Shown: one piece after another, positions 1 through 8,281 of the stretch | Position numbering within the stretch: the first letter of the stretch is position 1 | Layout of the letters: every line of letters starts with the position of its first letter | Source of the DNA: Clostridia bacterium | GTDB taxonomy: Bacteria > Bacillota_A > Clostridia > Monoglobales > Monoglobaceae | Direction: 5' to 3' | Assembly: GCA_017436135.1 (NCBI GenBank) | Contig: JAFSDQ010000012.1 | Span: 1 to 64,000, forward strand | DNA: 64,000 bases | Notes under the pieces: model-generated | Told to the model about the DNA's origin: nothing | Database searches by the model: none | The model's input: only the letters and a program-made list of their open reading frames with translations | Position numbers and translations under genes: made by a program

Positions 1-1163
1 AGCTCGATTATACCCTTGTTGAGATAATCAGTCATCTTCTTACAACCATCCTTTGTGATAGCTGCACCGATTTCCCATCTGCAACCAAAGCCCTGACCCA
101 TAATAAAGGTATCAACCTGGAAGGTCATATTTTCTTCAAGCTTGTAGTCAGAGATTGTTTCCATCCAGGGAGCCTCAACCTCTATCATACCTGTACCATG
201 ACAGGGGCCATATACATAGCTATCTTTAAAGCCGTTATCAACATACATATTATAGAAGCCTTTAGCAACATCAGATGCTATAACACCTGCCTTGAGCTGG
301 CTGATTGTCCAGTCGTGAGCTTCTTTACAGAATTCAACAACTCTTCTTCTCTCGCCCTCAAGCTTGCCCATAACAACGGGAAGACCGATTGCAGGAGAGT
401 AACCATCAATTTTAGCAGAAAGGTTAAGCTGAACAATATCGCCCTTGTTGATTGTTCTGTAACCACTTCTTGAAATAGCGTGGCTTGTGGACTTTTCGCT
501 GAATACATACATAGGAAGACCCTCATATTCTGCGCCTTCCTCGTATATAACTCTTTGAGCAACACCAACCATCTGAAGCTCTGTTACGCCGGGCTTGAGC
601 TGACGGATAACTTCGTCAGTTGCAAGGTCAACGATACGGAAGCCTTCCTGGATACAAGCAAGCTCGTTTGCACTCTTGATTTTACGGAGTTCAACCATAA
701 TTTCGTTGCACTTAACGATTTCTGCCTTGGGGAAGCTGTCCTTAAGACCTTCATAAATCGGAAGTGTGCATTCAACATAGCTTCCAAGACCGATTTTAAT
801 ATTTTCGCCCTTTACACCGATTGCGTTAAATACATCCTTAAAGGAGTCAGCGTGAAGCTCGGGATAAGAGGGGTCAGCTGATTCTCTGAATTCTCTGAGA
901 CAGAAAATCTTGTCCATCTTTGCAACATCCTGTGCGAAGATGATACACTCGGGACCTACCATCAATGCAGCATCACCGTTTGCGGCAATTGCAACACCGG
1001 CACGCTCAAAAAGCGGCCAGAAGCCTGAAAAATATCTTGCATTTGCATAGTCTGACTCGGTTGAGCAAACAACCATAACATCAAGACCTTTTTCCTGTAC
1101 GAGCTTTGCAGCTCTCTGAATTCTTTCTTTGTACTCATAATCCGGGATACAAATTCTACCCAT
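1..1163 (-). CDS. M24/creatinase-fold (aminopeptidase P-like) protein, 3' end cut by window edge
   Basis: The minus-strand frame starts with ATG at 1163 behind a good AAGGAGGA site (1171-1178) and runs off the window after about 387 codons, close to the usual C-terminus. It has the two-domain plan of Xaa-Pro aminopeptidase and creatinase: an N-terminal domain with a YANARYFSGF motif and a C-terminal pita-bread domain. The odd point is the metal site. The usual first two aspartates of M24 peptidases sit in D-x-G-A and G-Y-x-x-D motifs. Here they read QLNLSAKIDGYSPAIG, so they are Asn and Ala. The histidine (PCHGTG) and a later Glu (CRWEIG) remain. By family knowledge this resembles creatinase-type, metal-free members, so peptidase activity is doubtful. 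The substrate cannot be read from sequence. No ORF partner lies upstream. Confidence 0.85.
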   Translation of the reverse strand, partial: MGRICIPDYEYKERIQRAAKLVQEKGLDVMVVCSTESDYANARYFSGFWPLFERAGVAIAANGDAALMVGPECIIFAQDVAKMDKIFCLREFRESADPSYPELHADSFKDVFNAIGVKGENIKIGLGSYVECTLPIYEGLKDSFPKAEIVKCNEIMVELRKIKSANELACIQEGFRIVDLATDEVIRQLKPGVTELQMVGVAQRVIYEEGAEYEGLPMYVFSEKSTSHAISRSGYRTINKGDIVQLNLSAKIDGYSPAIGLPVVMGKLEGERRRVVEFCKEAHDWTISQLKAGVIASDVAKGFYNMYVDNGFKDSYVYGPCHGTGMIEVEAPWMETISDYKLEENMTFQVDTFIMGQGFGCRWEIGAAITKDGCKKMTDYLNKGIIE

Positions 1164-1411
1164 TTTAAAATCCTCCTTAATGCTTTTTTGCCTTTTTTCT
1201 TTAATTATAACATAAAACAGATTTTTGTATTTAAAATATATTAAATATTTTTTGTACAATATTAAAAATATTTAATATTGATACAATATATTATAGCGGA
1301 TTATTTTTCTAAAAGAGGTCTTTAAATAATGGCATCTGTATTGTGCTGTGATTACAATATTTATATATAATTAAAATTATATTAAAGTTCAAAAAAATAT
1401 AGTTTAAAGCC

Positions 1412-1440
1412 TTGACATAAGGGTGGCTAAATGTTATAAA
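1412..1440 (+). promoter_or_regulatory. SigA-type promoter for the CE15-like esterase
   Basis: TTGACA at 1412-1417 and TATAAA at 1435-1440 are separated by exactly 17 bases, and transcription would start near 1447. The rest of the 1164-1492 gap is very AT-rich and shows no other feature I can support. Confidence 0.75.
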
Positions 1441-1492
1441 TAAAGCGTAAAAATTCAAATTTCGTATTACCGCCATGAGGAGTGTGGTCAAA

Positions 1493-2545
1493 ATGTATAA
1501 TCTGCTTAATGACATACTGAAACAGAGAGATATTCCGCCGCTTCTTTCGAGGGAAGAAATGATGGATATACTGCACCGTGAGGAGTATGGCTATATGCCG
1601 CCAAAGCCTGACAAGACAAGCTATAACAAAGAAATTGTTTTCGGAAATTTCTGTGCAGGCAAGGCAACCCTTAACAAGGTTGAAATTACAAGCGAAATCA
1701 ACGGCAAAGCGTTTACCTTTCCTTTGTATGTAACCCTTCCCGCCGCAGAGGGTAAATTTCCGTTTTTTATTCACATAAATTTTCGCGATACTGTTCCCGA
1801 CAGATATATGCCTACAGAAGAGCTTATTGATAACGGTTTTGCAGTGCTTTCGTTCTGTTATAGGGATGTTACTGCAGATAACGGTGATTTTACAGACGGT
1901 CTTGCGGGAGTTCTGTATGAGGACGGCAAGCGTGGAGAAACTGATGCGGGAAAGCTGGCCATGTGGGCATGGGCGGCACACAGAGCTATGGACTATGCTG
2001 AAACCCTGGATTGTCTTGATAAATCCTGTGCTATAGTATGCGGACATTCCCGACTTGGTAAGACCGCGCTTCTTACTGCCGCAACGGATGAGCGTTTTGC
2101 GTTTGCACATTCCAACGATTCAGGCTGCTCTGGTGCTGCCATTACAAGAGATAAACAGGGGGAAAACGTAAAGGATATTTGCAAGTTGGCATCTCACTGG
2201 TTCTGCAAGAATTACTGCAAATATGCAGAAAACGAAAAGGAAATGCCATTTGACCAGCATTATCTTGTGGCATCTATAGCACCAAGGTATGTAAGTATCG
2301 GAAGTGCCGAAGAGGATACATGGGCATGCCCAACCTCCGAAATGCTGACTTGTGTGGCGGCAAGCCCTATGTATGAGAAGCTTGGCAAAAGCGGGTTTGT
2401 ATGCCAAGACAGACTGCCTGCTGTTGGCGATGTCTACCACGAGGGATGTATAGGATATCACTTGCGCAAGGGCGTGCATTACTTTGGCAGAGAAGATTGG
2501 CACAGACTTATAGAGTTTGTAAATTTACATAGAGGAGAACTGTAA
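1493..2545 (+). CDS. CE15-like (glucuronoyl esterase-type) alpha/beta hydrolase
   Basis: This is an intracellular-looking esterase of about 350 residues with no signal peptide. The nucleophile elbow is GHSRLGKTALL, which matches the CE15 pattern G-C/H-S-R-x-G-K. It is followed by a SNDSGCSGAA segment and ends with GYHLRKGVHYFGREDW, where the catalytic His is expected. CE15 enzymes cleave ester bonds between glucuronic acid and other groups in plant cell walls; the actual substrate here is inferred only. I chose ATG 1493 because GAGGAG (1477-1482) sits 10 bases upstream. An in-frame ATG at 1475 would overlap that site. It shares direction with the GH29 gene 75 bases downstream, consistent with one transcript. 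Confidence 0.8.
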   Translation: MYNLLNDILKQRDIPPLLSREEMMDILHREEYGYMPPKPDKTSYNKEIVFGNFCAGKATLNKVEITSEINGKAFTFPLYVTLPAAEGKFPFFIHINFRDTVPDRYMPTEELIDNGFAVLSFCYRDVTADNGDFTDGLAGVLYEDGKRGETDAGKLAMWAWAAHRAMDYAETLDCLDKSCAIVCGHSRLGKTALLTAATDERFAFAHSNDSGCSGAAITRDKQGENVKDICKLASHWFCKNYCKYAENEKEMPFDQHYLVASIAPRYVSIGSAEEDTWACPTSEMLTCVAASPMYEKLGKSGFVCQDRLPAVGDVYHEGCIGYHLRKGVHYFGREDWHRLIEFVNLHRGEL

Positions 2546-2620
2546 AAGTAATAGAAAAAAGATGACTTATTACATAAAAATTGTTTTAATAGCAATTAAA
2601 TTTATTAGGAGGAATTTATT

Positions 2621-3967
2621 ATGTCAAGCTACAAGGTAAAAGAAACCCCGGGAGATGTATCCTGGTTTATGAATGACCGATTTGGTATGTTTATACACTT
2701 TGGTTTATATTCAATGCCGGCAAGGCATGAATGGGTAAAAAAGTTAGAGTGTCCCACTGAAGAAAAGTATGACCTTTACTTCAAACATTTTAATCCGGAT
2801 TTACTGGATGCAAAGGAGTGGGCGAGAGCGGCAAAAGCTGCGGGAATGAAGTATGCTGTTCTTACCGCAAAGCACCATGAGGGGTTTTGTCTTTTTGACT
2901 CCCAGTATACCGATTATAAGGTTACAAACACCCCTTACGGAAAGGATATTGTAAAGGAATATGCAGATGCCTTTCGTGCAGAGGGTTTGCGTGTGGGTAT
3001 TTATTATTCTCTTCTTGACTGGCATCATCCGGATTACCCCATTGACTGGATGCATCCCCGCCGCAGAGACGCTGATGCTGAAGAGCAAAATAAGGGAAGA
3101 GATATAAAAAAATACGCAGAATATATGCGCAATCAGGTGAGAGAGCTTCTTACCAATTATGGCGATATAGATATTTTCTGGTTTGATTTTACCTATAGCG
3201 AAAGACCAAGTGCAGAAGAGCTGAAAAAGTATTATCCGCCCGTAACAATTAAAGATTGGATGGAGGGAAAAGGTCCGGAGGACTGGGAAAGCGAAAAGCT
3301 TATAAAAATGATGAGGGAAATCAGACCCAACATAATCATCAATAACCGTACAGGAATTGACCAGGATATATGGACCCCTGAACAGTCAAAACCAATCCAA
3401 TGGGTTCGGCATCCCCAGACAGATGAGCTTGTTCCCTGGGAGGCATGCCAGACATTTTCAGGCTCGTGGGGATATTACAGAGATGAAATGAGCTGGAAGA
3501 CCCCGAGAATGCTTATAGAGCTTTTGATAAATATGGTAAGCTACGGCGGTAATATGATTATGAATGTAGGTCCAACTGCACGGGGAAATTTTGATGAGCG
3601 TGCAGAGGAAGCACTTAAAGTATACGAAAAGTGGATGAAGTTTAACGGACGGTCTATTTACGGATGTACAATGGCAGAGCCGGAGTTCAAAGTCCCCGAT
3701 GGGTGCAGACTTACCCAAAGTATGGATGGAAAGCGTATGTACATACATCTTTTAGAGTACCCCCTTAAAGCTTTGCCTTTAGAGGGTTTTGGCGGTAAGG
3801 TTGAATATGCACAGTTCCTGCACGATGCAAGTGAAATTTTTATAACAGAGACGATAGTAAAGGAAATGGGTGACGATACCAAAGATGAAAAAAGCAAGGT
3901 GTATCTGCAAATACCACCGCTTCAGCCCAATCAGACAATTCCTGTAATTGAATTGTTCTTAAAATAA
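2621..3967 (+). CDS. GH29 alpha-L-fucosidase
   Basis: The 448-residue protein has the GH29 hallmarks: an N-terminal RFGMFIHFGLYS strand, AKHHEGFCLFDS (the substrate-binding His pair), and GDIDIFWFDF, in which the Asp near residue 189 is the expected retaining nucleophile. The later NVGPTARG segment is also typical of the family. There is no signal peptide, so it probably acts in the cytoplasm on imported fucosylated oligosaccharides. The start follows a strong TAGGAGGA site. It lies just after the CE15-like esterase, and both may be served by the promoter at 1412. Linkage specificity cannot be read from sequence. Confidence 0.93.
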   Translation: MSSYKVKETPGDVSWFMNDRFGMFIHFGLYSMPARHEWVKKLECPTEEKYDLYFKHFNPDLLDAKEWARAAKAAGMKYAVLTAKHHEGFCLFDSQYTDYKVTNTPYGKDIVKEYADAFRAEGLRVGIYYSLLDWHHPDYPIDWMHPRRRDADAEEQNKGRDIKKYAEYMRNQVRELLTNYGDIDIFWFDFTYSERPSAEELKKYYPPVTIKDWMEGKGPEDWESEKLIKMMREIRPNIIINNRTGIDQDIWTPEQSKPIQWVRHPQTDELVPWEACQTFSGSWGYYRDEMSWKTPRMLIELLINMVSYGGNMIMNVGPTARGNFDERAEEALKVYEKWMKFNGRSIYGCTMAEPEFKVPDGCRLTQSMDGKRMYIHLLEYPLKALPLEGFGGKVEYAQFLHDASEIFITETIVKEMGDDTKDEKSKVYLQIPPLQPNQTIPVIELFLK

Positions 3968-4051
3968 CTAAAAAGTATAGAAATTCAGCCCGCTGAAGGG
4001 TCGAGGTTGATAAGAGGCGGTATTGCCACAAAAATTGTTCTTTTAATAAAA

Positions 4052-4091
4052 ATATGCACCTCCAAAAGTGTCTGACTTTGGGGGTGCATAT
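4052..4091. terminator. Probable bidirectional terminator hairpin
   Basis: A 15-base-pair stem with one mismatch (ATATGCACC... against ...GGTGCATAT) lies between the convergent GH29 and beta-propeller genes. In the minus direction it is followed directly by TTTTTATT. In the plus direction a TTTTTT run comes 15 bases later. Confidence 0.7.
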
Positions 4092-4132
4092 CATTTCGAT
4101 AGGATTTTTTATTTTAGATGTTTTATTTGCTT

Positions 4133-5359
4133 TTAATCTGTCAATGCCGACATATCACAAACATAGACCTTGCGTTGCTTTCCGTCATAGCCGTTAAATG
4201 CCACATAACGCCAGTCATAGCTCCATGCAGGATGAGGGTCCAGTCTGAAATTCTCTTCCAGTTCGGTTTTCGTCATAATTCTGATAATCTCGGTTTCCGT
4301 GTGTTTTTCGATGTCAATCCAACGAATAGGAACAGACCCGTCATCGTATACCTTGGAATCCAGAGTGAAGTATGAATCTGTGAGTATATGCGAGCCGTCT
4401 TTTGAAATGGTAGGATGACCCGAGCCCCAGATATCGTCCATTATTGGACGCAAATCACTTCCGTCCCAACAAAAGCTTACAAACTTGATATGGTCGCTGT
4501 TATGGCGAAGGTTCATAGTTATATGTTTACTGTCCGGATGCCAGTTTACATGATGTCCCCATTTTGCCCATTCTCTGTAGTGAAGGGCAAGCTTGATGTT
4601 GCTGCCGTCAGCGTCAGAGGTAAAGAGCATATTTCTTCTAGGAAGGTCGCCGTTGCTTACCCAGCGGACAATATACATTATCTTTTTGCCATCAGGGCTC
4701 CATTTCGGCATCCAGCCGTAGAACTGACCATCTTTAAACTCGTCAGGATTTTCTATTGCCGCATCAATCAACTGCGCAAAAGACACAAGCATTTTGCACT
4801 CGCCTGTTTCCAGGTTGGTAAGATAAAAGCCGTCATCTGTGGGATAGTTTCCGTTTCGAACCATTTTGTCGTCGGGGACCATTACACCGTATCCCCATTG
4901 GTGAAAACGCCCGTTAACCAGATTGTGAGTGATTGCAAACTTGTGGTCAGGCGAGAGCATATCTATGCCCTTGCTGTTAAGGTGCTGTTTCTCTCCTGTC
5001 ATAATATTAAGCTTTACAACATACGGCTCCCATGTGTCGGTGTCAAGGTCGTTGTAGCATATAGTGCGGTTGCCGCACCATTGAGCGTGAGCGCCAACCT
5101 GCAAGCCCCAGCCCTTTGTTGAGGCAATTATCTTTTCTTCACCCGTGTCAAGGTCTACAAGTAATATATCTGCACTATCGCCAGGCTCGTTAAGGTGATC
5201 TTCATACGGGAGTATACTGGCTACGAGATAACGATTATCAGGGGAGATAGGCGATGTGTCAAAGAAATAATGAATTGCCCCCGGATGATTGGGAGTTACA
5301 CAACATACAGGTACCTTAGGTGAAAATTTTGTATACTGTGGAAATGCAGAAAAGTTCAT
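4133..5359 (-). CDS. PL22-like (oligogalacturonate lyase-type) beta-propeller protein
   Basis: The protein of about 408 residues is built from repeating blades with TolB-type signatures (ISPDNRYLVAS, WSPDGKKIMY, HPDSKHITMN, SKDGSHILTD). The ending DPHPAWSYDWRYVAFNGYDG and the His-rich WGHHVNWHPD match the layout of oligogalacturonate lyases (PL22), which cleave unsaturated or saturated digalacturonates from pectin and use a metal held by His residues. I did not map those residues one by one, so lyase activity is inferred. A plain TolB/WD40-like protein is the alternative. ATG 5359 was chosen because AAAGGTG lies 7 bases upstream; a GTG at 5392 is possible but has no clear site. Confidence 0.7.
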   Translation of the reverse strand: MNFSAFPQYTKFSPKVPVCCVTPNHPGAIHYFFDTSPISPDNRYLVASILPYEDHLNEPGDSADILLVDLDTGEEKIIASTKGWGLQVGAHAQWCGNRTICYNDLDTDTWEPYVVKLNIMTGEKQHLNSKGIDMLSPDHKFAITHNLVNGRFHQWGYGVMVPDDKMVRNGNYPTDDGFYLTNLETGECKMLVSFAQLIDAAIENPDEFKDGQFYGWMPKWSPDGKKIMYIVRWVSNGDLPRRNMLFTSDADGSNIKLALHYREWAKWGHHVNWHPDSKHITMNLRHNSDHIKFVSFCWDGSDLRPIMDDIWGSGHPTISKDGSHILTDSYFTLDSKVYDDGSVPIRWIDIEKHTETEIIRIMTKTELEENFRLDPHPAWSYDWRYVAFNGYDGKQRKVYVCDMSALTD

Positions 5360-5484
5360 ATATTCACACCTTTCCGACACAAACAAAGCCACACGATGTC
5401 CGTGTCTATTTCTTGATAAATTCTATTTTACTACTATTCATATAATTTTGCAAGCCCTCTAATACAAGAGGGCTTGCAAAATTA

Positions 5485-6987
5485 TTAGTCGTTGTTAACA
5501 GTCATATCGCCTTTATATTCCTTCTGTGTTGTATATTCAGGGTCGAGAACTGTACGGAATTTCTGACCAAGGTTCAAGCCGTTTGCAACTAGCTCGTTCT
5601 GGAGTTTAGCTACATCAAGGTCGCGGAGACGAACGTCTTCTTTGATAGACATAGCAGCAGCAGTACCTGCAGCTTCACCCAGGGACATACAGCACATAAC
5701 AAGACGAGTGCCTGACTGACCCGGGATATCGGCAGAAAGGTTTCTGCCGGCTGCAAGAACGTTCTCAAGACGAATAGGTACCAATGAACGATAAGGAATA
5801 TCGTAGTAGTAAACACCGTCAGGAATACATTCTTTCATATTTATGCGGGGAAGACCATCTTCGGGCGGTCTCTGGGAACCCCAACCTGCGCGGTTTGAAA
5901 TGTAGCCTTCTCTGCCATCGGGAAGAGTACCCTTAATCCACTTGGGATTACCTGCAGCTTCAAAGCCGTGGAGGTCGAATCCGTGCTGACTGATAGAGAT
6001 AACATCATCAAACTTACGGGCATAAGCGATATCCATACCGGAGAAGATATACTCACCGATGATTCTGCGGCTCTCGCGAACACCGAGCAGTGAGCCGGTG
6101 TAGCCAAGGTAAGCCTTTTCAAAGCCGGGAACATTCTCGCGGATGAAGTCTGTAAGCATAATAGCCTGTTCACGGCCTTCGATATACATACGGGTCAAAT
6201 CCTTGTTGTCTGTGGGGAAGCAGTTGCGAGAGTGGGCAAAGCAGATGCTCACTTCGTCCATACCACAGTGCTCGGGTCGGCCCGGAACGTGTGTAATCCA
6301 GTTAAGGTGGTTATCAACCTCATAAGCGAGCTTGCCATCCTTTAATGATTGAGCAATCATTCTGATCCACTGGGGGTCATTTTTAGCAAGGTCACTTGCA
6401 AGATACTTATCATAATCAACACCGCCCATGGTAAATTCAAGAGAACAAGCCATAGACATATTATCCTCTTCGCGACCGGTTGCAGTTTCGCCGCCGCCGA
6501 AGAATACCAGGTCAGCATCGCCTGATGCATCTACGAAACGCTTACCTAATATTGCCTGATGTCCGGTCTTTGTATGTATAATGATACCCTTTACTTCGTT
6601 ACCGTCAACAATAGTATCAACAAGAGGGGTAACGAGAAGCAAGTCACTGCCGTACTTGTTTATCATTCTGTCAAATACAAGCTTGTGTGATTCGGGATTT
6701 GTGTTTCTTCTGCGCAAACCACCGATTTCGTCCATTATTGTGAAGAACTCTTCGCCAAGACCTGAAACAAAGTCAAGGGGAATATTAACAATACCCATAG
6801 TAGCAAGTCCGCCGAGAGCAGAAGTATTCTCTATAAGAATTGTTTTAGCGCCCGCTCTCGCAGCAGCAAGAGCAGCACCTGTGCCTGCCATACCTCCGCC
6901 TACTACTACAACATCATATTCTCCATAAATGGGAATAAGCTTGGTCATATAAACAAATTGATTATCTTTTAATTCATAACCTACCAT
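5485..6987 (-). CDS. FAD-dependent oxidoreductase (FAD_oxidored family)
   Basis: The 500-residue flavoprotein carries an N-terminal dinucleotide-binding motif, VVVVGGGMAGTGAA, at about residues 26-39, followed by LIENTSALGGLATMG, which is typical of the PF12831 FAD_oxidored group. A C-terminal flavin-contact segment, AAGRNLSADIPGQSGTR, is also present. The substrate is unknown. ATG 6987 lies 5 bases beyond the end of the ferredoxin gene (6992), with AAAGGAAAAGGTG as the site inside that gene's end, so the two are translationally tied. The small ferredoxin upstream is the likely electron partner. The position among fucosidase, esterase and pectin-type genes suggests oxidation or reduction of a sugar or sugar acid, which is inference. 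Confidence 0.85.
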   Translation of the reverse strand: MVGYELKDNQFVYMTKLIPIYGEYDVVVVGGGMAGTGAALAAARAGAKTILIENTSALGGLATMGIVNIPLDFVSGLGEEFFTIMDEIGGLRRRNTNPESHKLVFDRMINKYGSDLLLVTPLVDTIVDGNEVKGIIIHTKTGHQAILGKRFVDASGDADLVFFGGGETATGREEDNMSMACSLEFTMGGVDYDKYLASDLAKNDPQWIRMIAQSLKDGKLAYEVDNHLNWITHVPGRPEHCGMDEVSICFAHSRNCFPTDNKDLTRMYIEGREQAIMLTDFIRENVPGFEKAYLGYTGSLLGVRESRRIIGEYIFSGMDIAYARKFDDVISISQHGFDLHGFEAAGNPKWIKGTLPDGREGYISNRAGWGSQRPPEDGLPRINMKECIPDGVYYYDIPYRSLVPIRLENVLAAGRNLSADIPGQSGTRLVMCCMSLGEAAGTAAAMSIKEDVRLRDLDVAKLQNELVANGLNLGQKFRTVLDPEYTTQKEYKGDMTVNND

Positions 6988-6991
6988 TTTT

Positions 6992-7189
6992 CTACACCTT
7001 TTCCTTTCTTTCAATAGCTTCTGCCTGACAATTCCTGTAGCATCTGCCGCATCCAATACATTTGTCCGCATCAATATTTACTGATACATTTTCCTGTATG
7101 GATATTGCATCTACAGGACACTCATACACACACATCAGGCATAGTTTGCACCCACCTACAACTTGATAATAATAGTTCAAATTTATCAC
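6992..7189 (-). CDS. 2[4Fe-4S] ferredoxin
   Basis: The 65-residue protein has two complete cluster motifs: CKLCLMCVYECP (Cys 14, 17, 20, 24) and CIGCGRCYRNC (Cys 44, 47, 50, 54). This is the size and layout of a clostridial bacterial-type ferredoxin. The second motif is followed by Gln rather than the usual Pro. The start has GAGGTG seven bases upstream. It is the first gene of a two-gene operon with the FAD oxidoreductase and is divergent from an AraC regulator, so it probably delivers electrons to or from that flavoenzyme rather than serving central metabolism. Confidence 0.93.
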   Translation of the reverse strand: MINLNYYYQVVGGCKLCLMCVYECPVDAISIQENVSVNIDADKCIGCGRCYRNCQAEAIERKEKV

Positions 7190-7212
7190 CTCTATTATTT
7201 AATTGTGTATTC

Positions 7213-7240
7213 ATTATACATTGTATAATCAGAAAAGCAA
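7213..7240 (-). promoter_or_regulatory. Probable promoter of the ferredoxin-FAD operon
   Basis: On the minus strand a perfect TATAAT (plus 7213-7218) lies 16 bases after a weak TTGCTT (plus 7235-7240). The weak -35 fits a promoter needing an activator, such as the divergent AraC protein. Confidence 0.5.
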
Positions 7241-7287
7241 ATGAACACGATTCTCTTTTATTTGCACTATTTTCTCATAGTGTTACC

Positions 7288-7315
7288 TTGACAACTGAAA
7301 TTTAAGTGCTATAAT
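7288..7315 (+). promoter_or_regulatory. SigA-type promoter of the AraC regulator at 7342
   Basis: TTGACA (7288-7293) and TATAAT (7310-7315) are 16 bases apart. Transcription would start near 7322, which rules out the in-frame TTG at 7315 as a start codon. Confidence 0.8.
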
Positions 7316-7341
7316 TGATTAGTATAGGAGGTGTAGTCACA

Positions 7342-8112
7342 ATGAGATTAGTGAGTCTGTCAGACATAAGAAAAACAGATTTTTATATAGGTCGGATTTC
7401 TTCGGCCTATCGTACGCCAACATACAAAATTTTAAACAACAAAGGCCGTACAGCCAACGGTTTTCTTTTGGTTGAAAAAGGCGAGTTTCTTTATGAGTGG
7501 AATGACGAAAAAGTGCGTTTGAAACCTGGTTCATTGATTTATCTGCCATGCGGCTCAAAGCATATTCTGACTATTACAACGGAGGAAGCCGCTTTTACTG
7601 ACATCAGGTTTACTATGCTTGATTGTAACGGAGAATCAATCATTTTTTCCACCACACCTTTTGTATTCGAAGAAAAAGTAAAACAGCATGTGATTGACAA
7701 TATTCACGATTTAACTAATGAATTTTGTCGCTTTAGCAACGCACTTCGACGGCTCACCCTGCTTTCCTCTATATTAGATGAGCTTACAGCTGAATATGAA
7801 CATACACTTGACGCAAGGATTGCCCCTATTTTGAACTATTTGAACGAGCATTGCAACGAGAAAATCAACTGTGATGAACTCAGCAAACTATGTTATCTCA
7901 GCAAATCTCAAATGTATAAGATTTTTAAGAAAAAAATCGGCTGCAGCCCGATTGAGTACCGCAACCGACTTTTGCTGGAAAAGGCCTGCGAGCTTTTGTG
8001 TACCAAGGAATATTCTGTACAAGAAGTGGCTAATGTTCTTGGGTTTGAAAACGCGTATTACTTTAGCCGATTGTTTAAAAAACACTTTAATATTCCGCCG
8101 TCAAAGTATTAA
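7342..8112 (+). CDS. AraC-family transcriptional regulator
   Basis: The 256-residue protein has an N-terminal cupin-like sugar-sensing domain (motif FLLVEKGEFLYEWNDEKVRLKPGS begins near residue 42) and a C-terminal double helix-turn-helix. The second helix-turn-helix reads EVANVLGFENAYYFSRLFKK, close to the AraC signature. The start follows TAGGAGGTG with good spacing. It is divergent from the ferredoxin-FAD oxidoreductase operon, which it probably controls in response to a sugar or sugar acid. The effector is unknown. Confidence 0.92.
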   Translation: MRLVSLSDIRKTDFYIGRISSAYRTPTYKILNNKGRTANGFLLVEKGEFLYEWNDEKVRLKPGSLIYLPCGSKHILTITTEEAAFTDIRFTMLDCNGESIIFSTTPFVFEEKVKQHVIDNIHDLTNEFCRFSNALRRLTLLSSILDELTAEYEHTLDARIAPILNYLNEHCNEKINCDELSKLCYLSKSQMYKIFKKKIGCSPIEYRNRLLLEKACELLCTKEYSVQEVANVLGFENAYYFSRLFKKHFNIPPSKY

Positions 8113-8281
8113 GAGAACGCCGTAAGTTGCAGAAATGTCATAGCACGCATGGCATTGCGGAAAAAGGAAAAATCTGCCGAATATAACTCCAATAAGCAAA
8201 TACAACAGAAAAAAGACAATTTTTAGGACAATACATCCTTATCTGGTTGTGGCCAAATGAGTTTTTCTCTTTTTTGGCAAA

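Noticed and set aside
1427..2110. Open frame of 227 codons on the minus strand
   Set aside because: It is antisense to the CE15-like esterase, whose motifs are clear.
4415..5122. Open frame of 235 codons on the plus strand
   Set aside because: It is antisense to the beta-propeller gene and shows no protein-family features.
8240..8281. Hairpin downstream of the GH-like gene as a terminator
   Set aside because: The stem is short with a long loop and lacks a T run on the needed strand.
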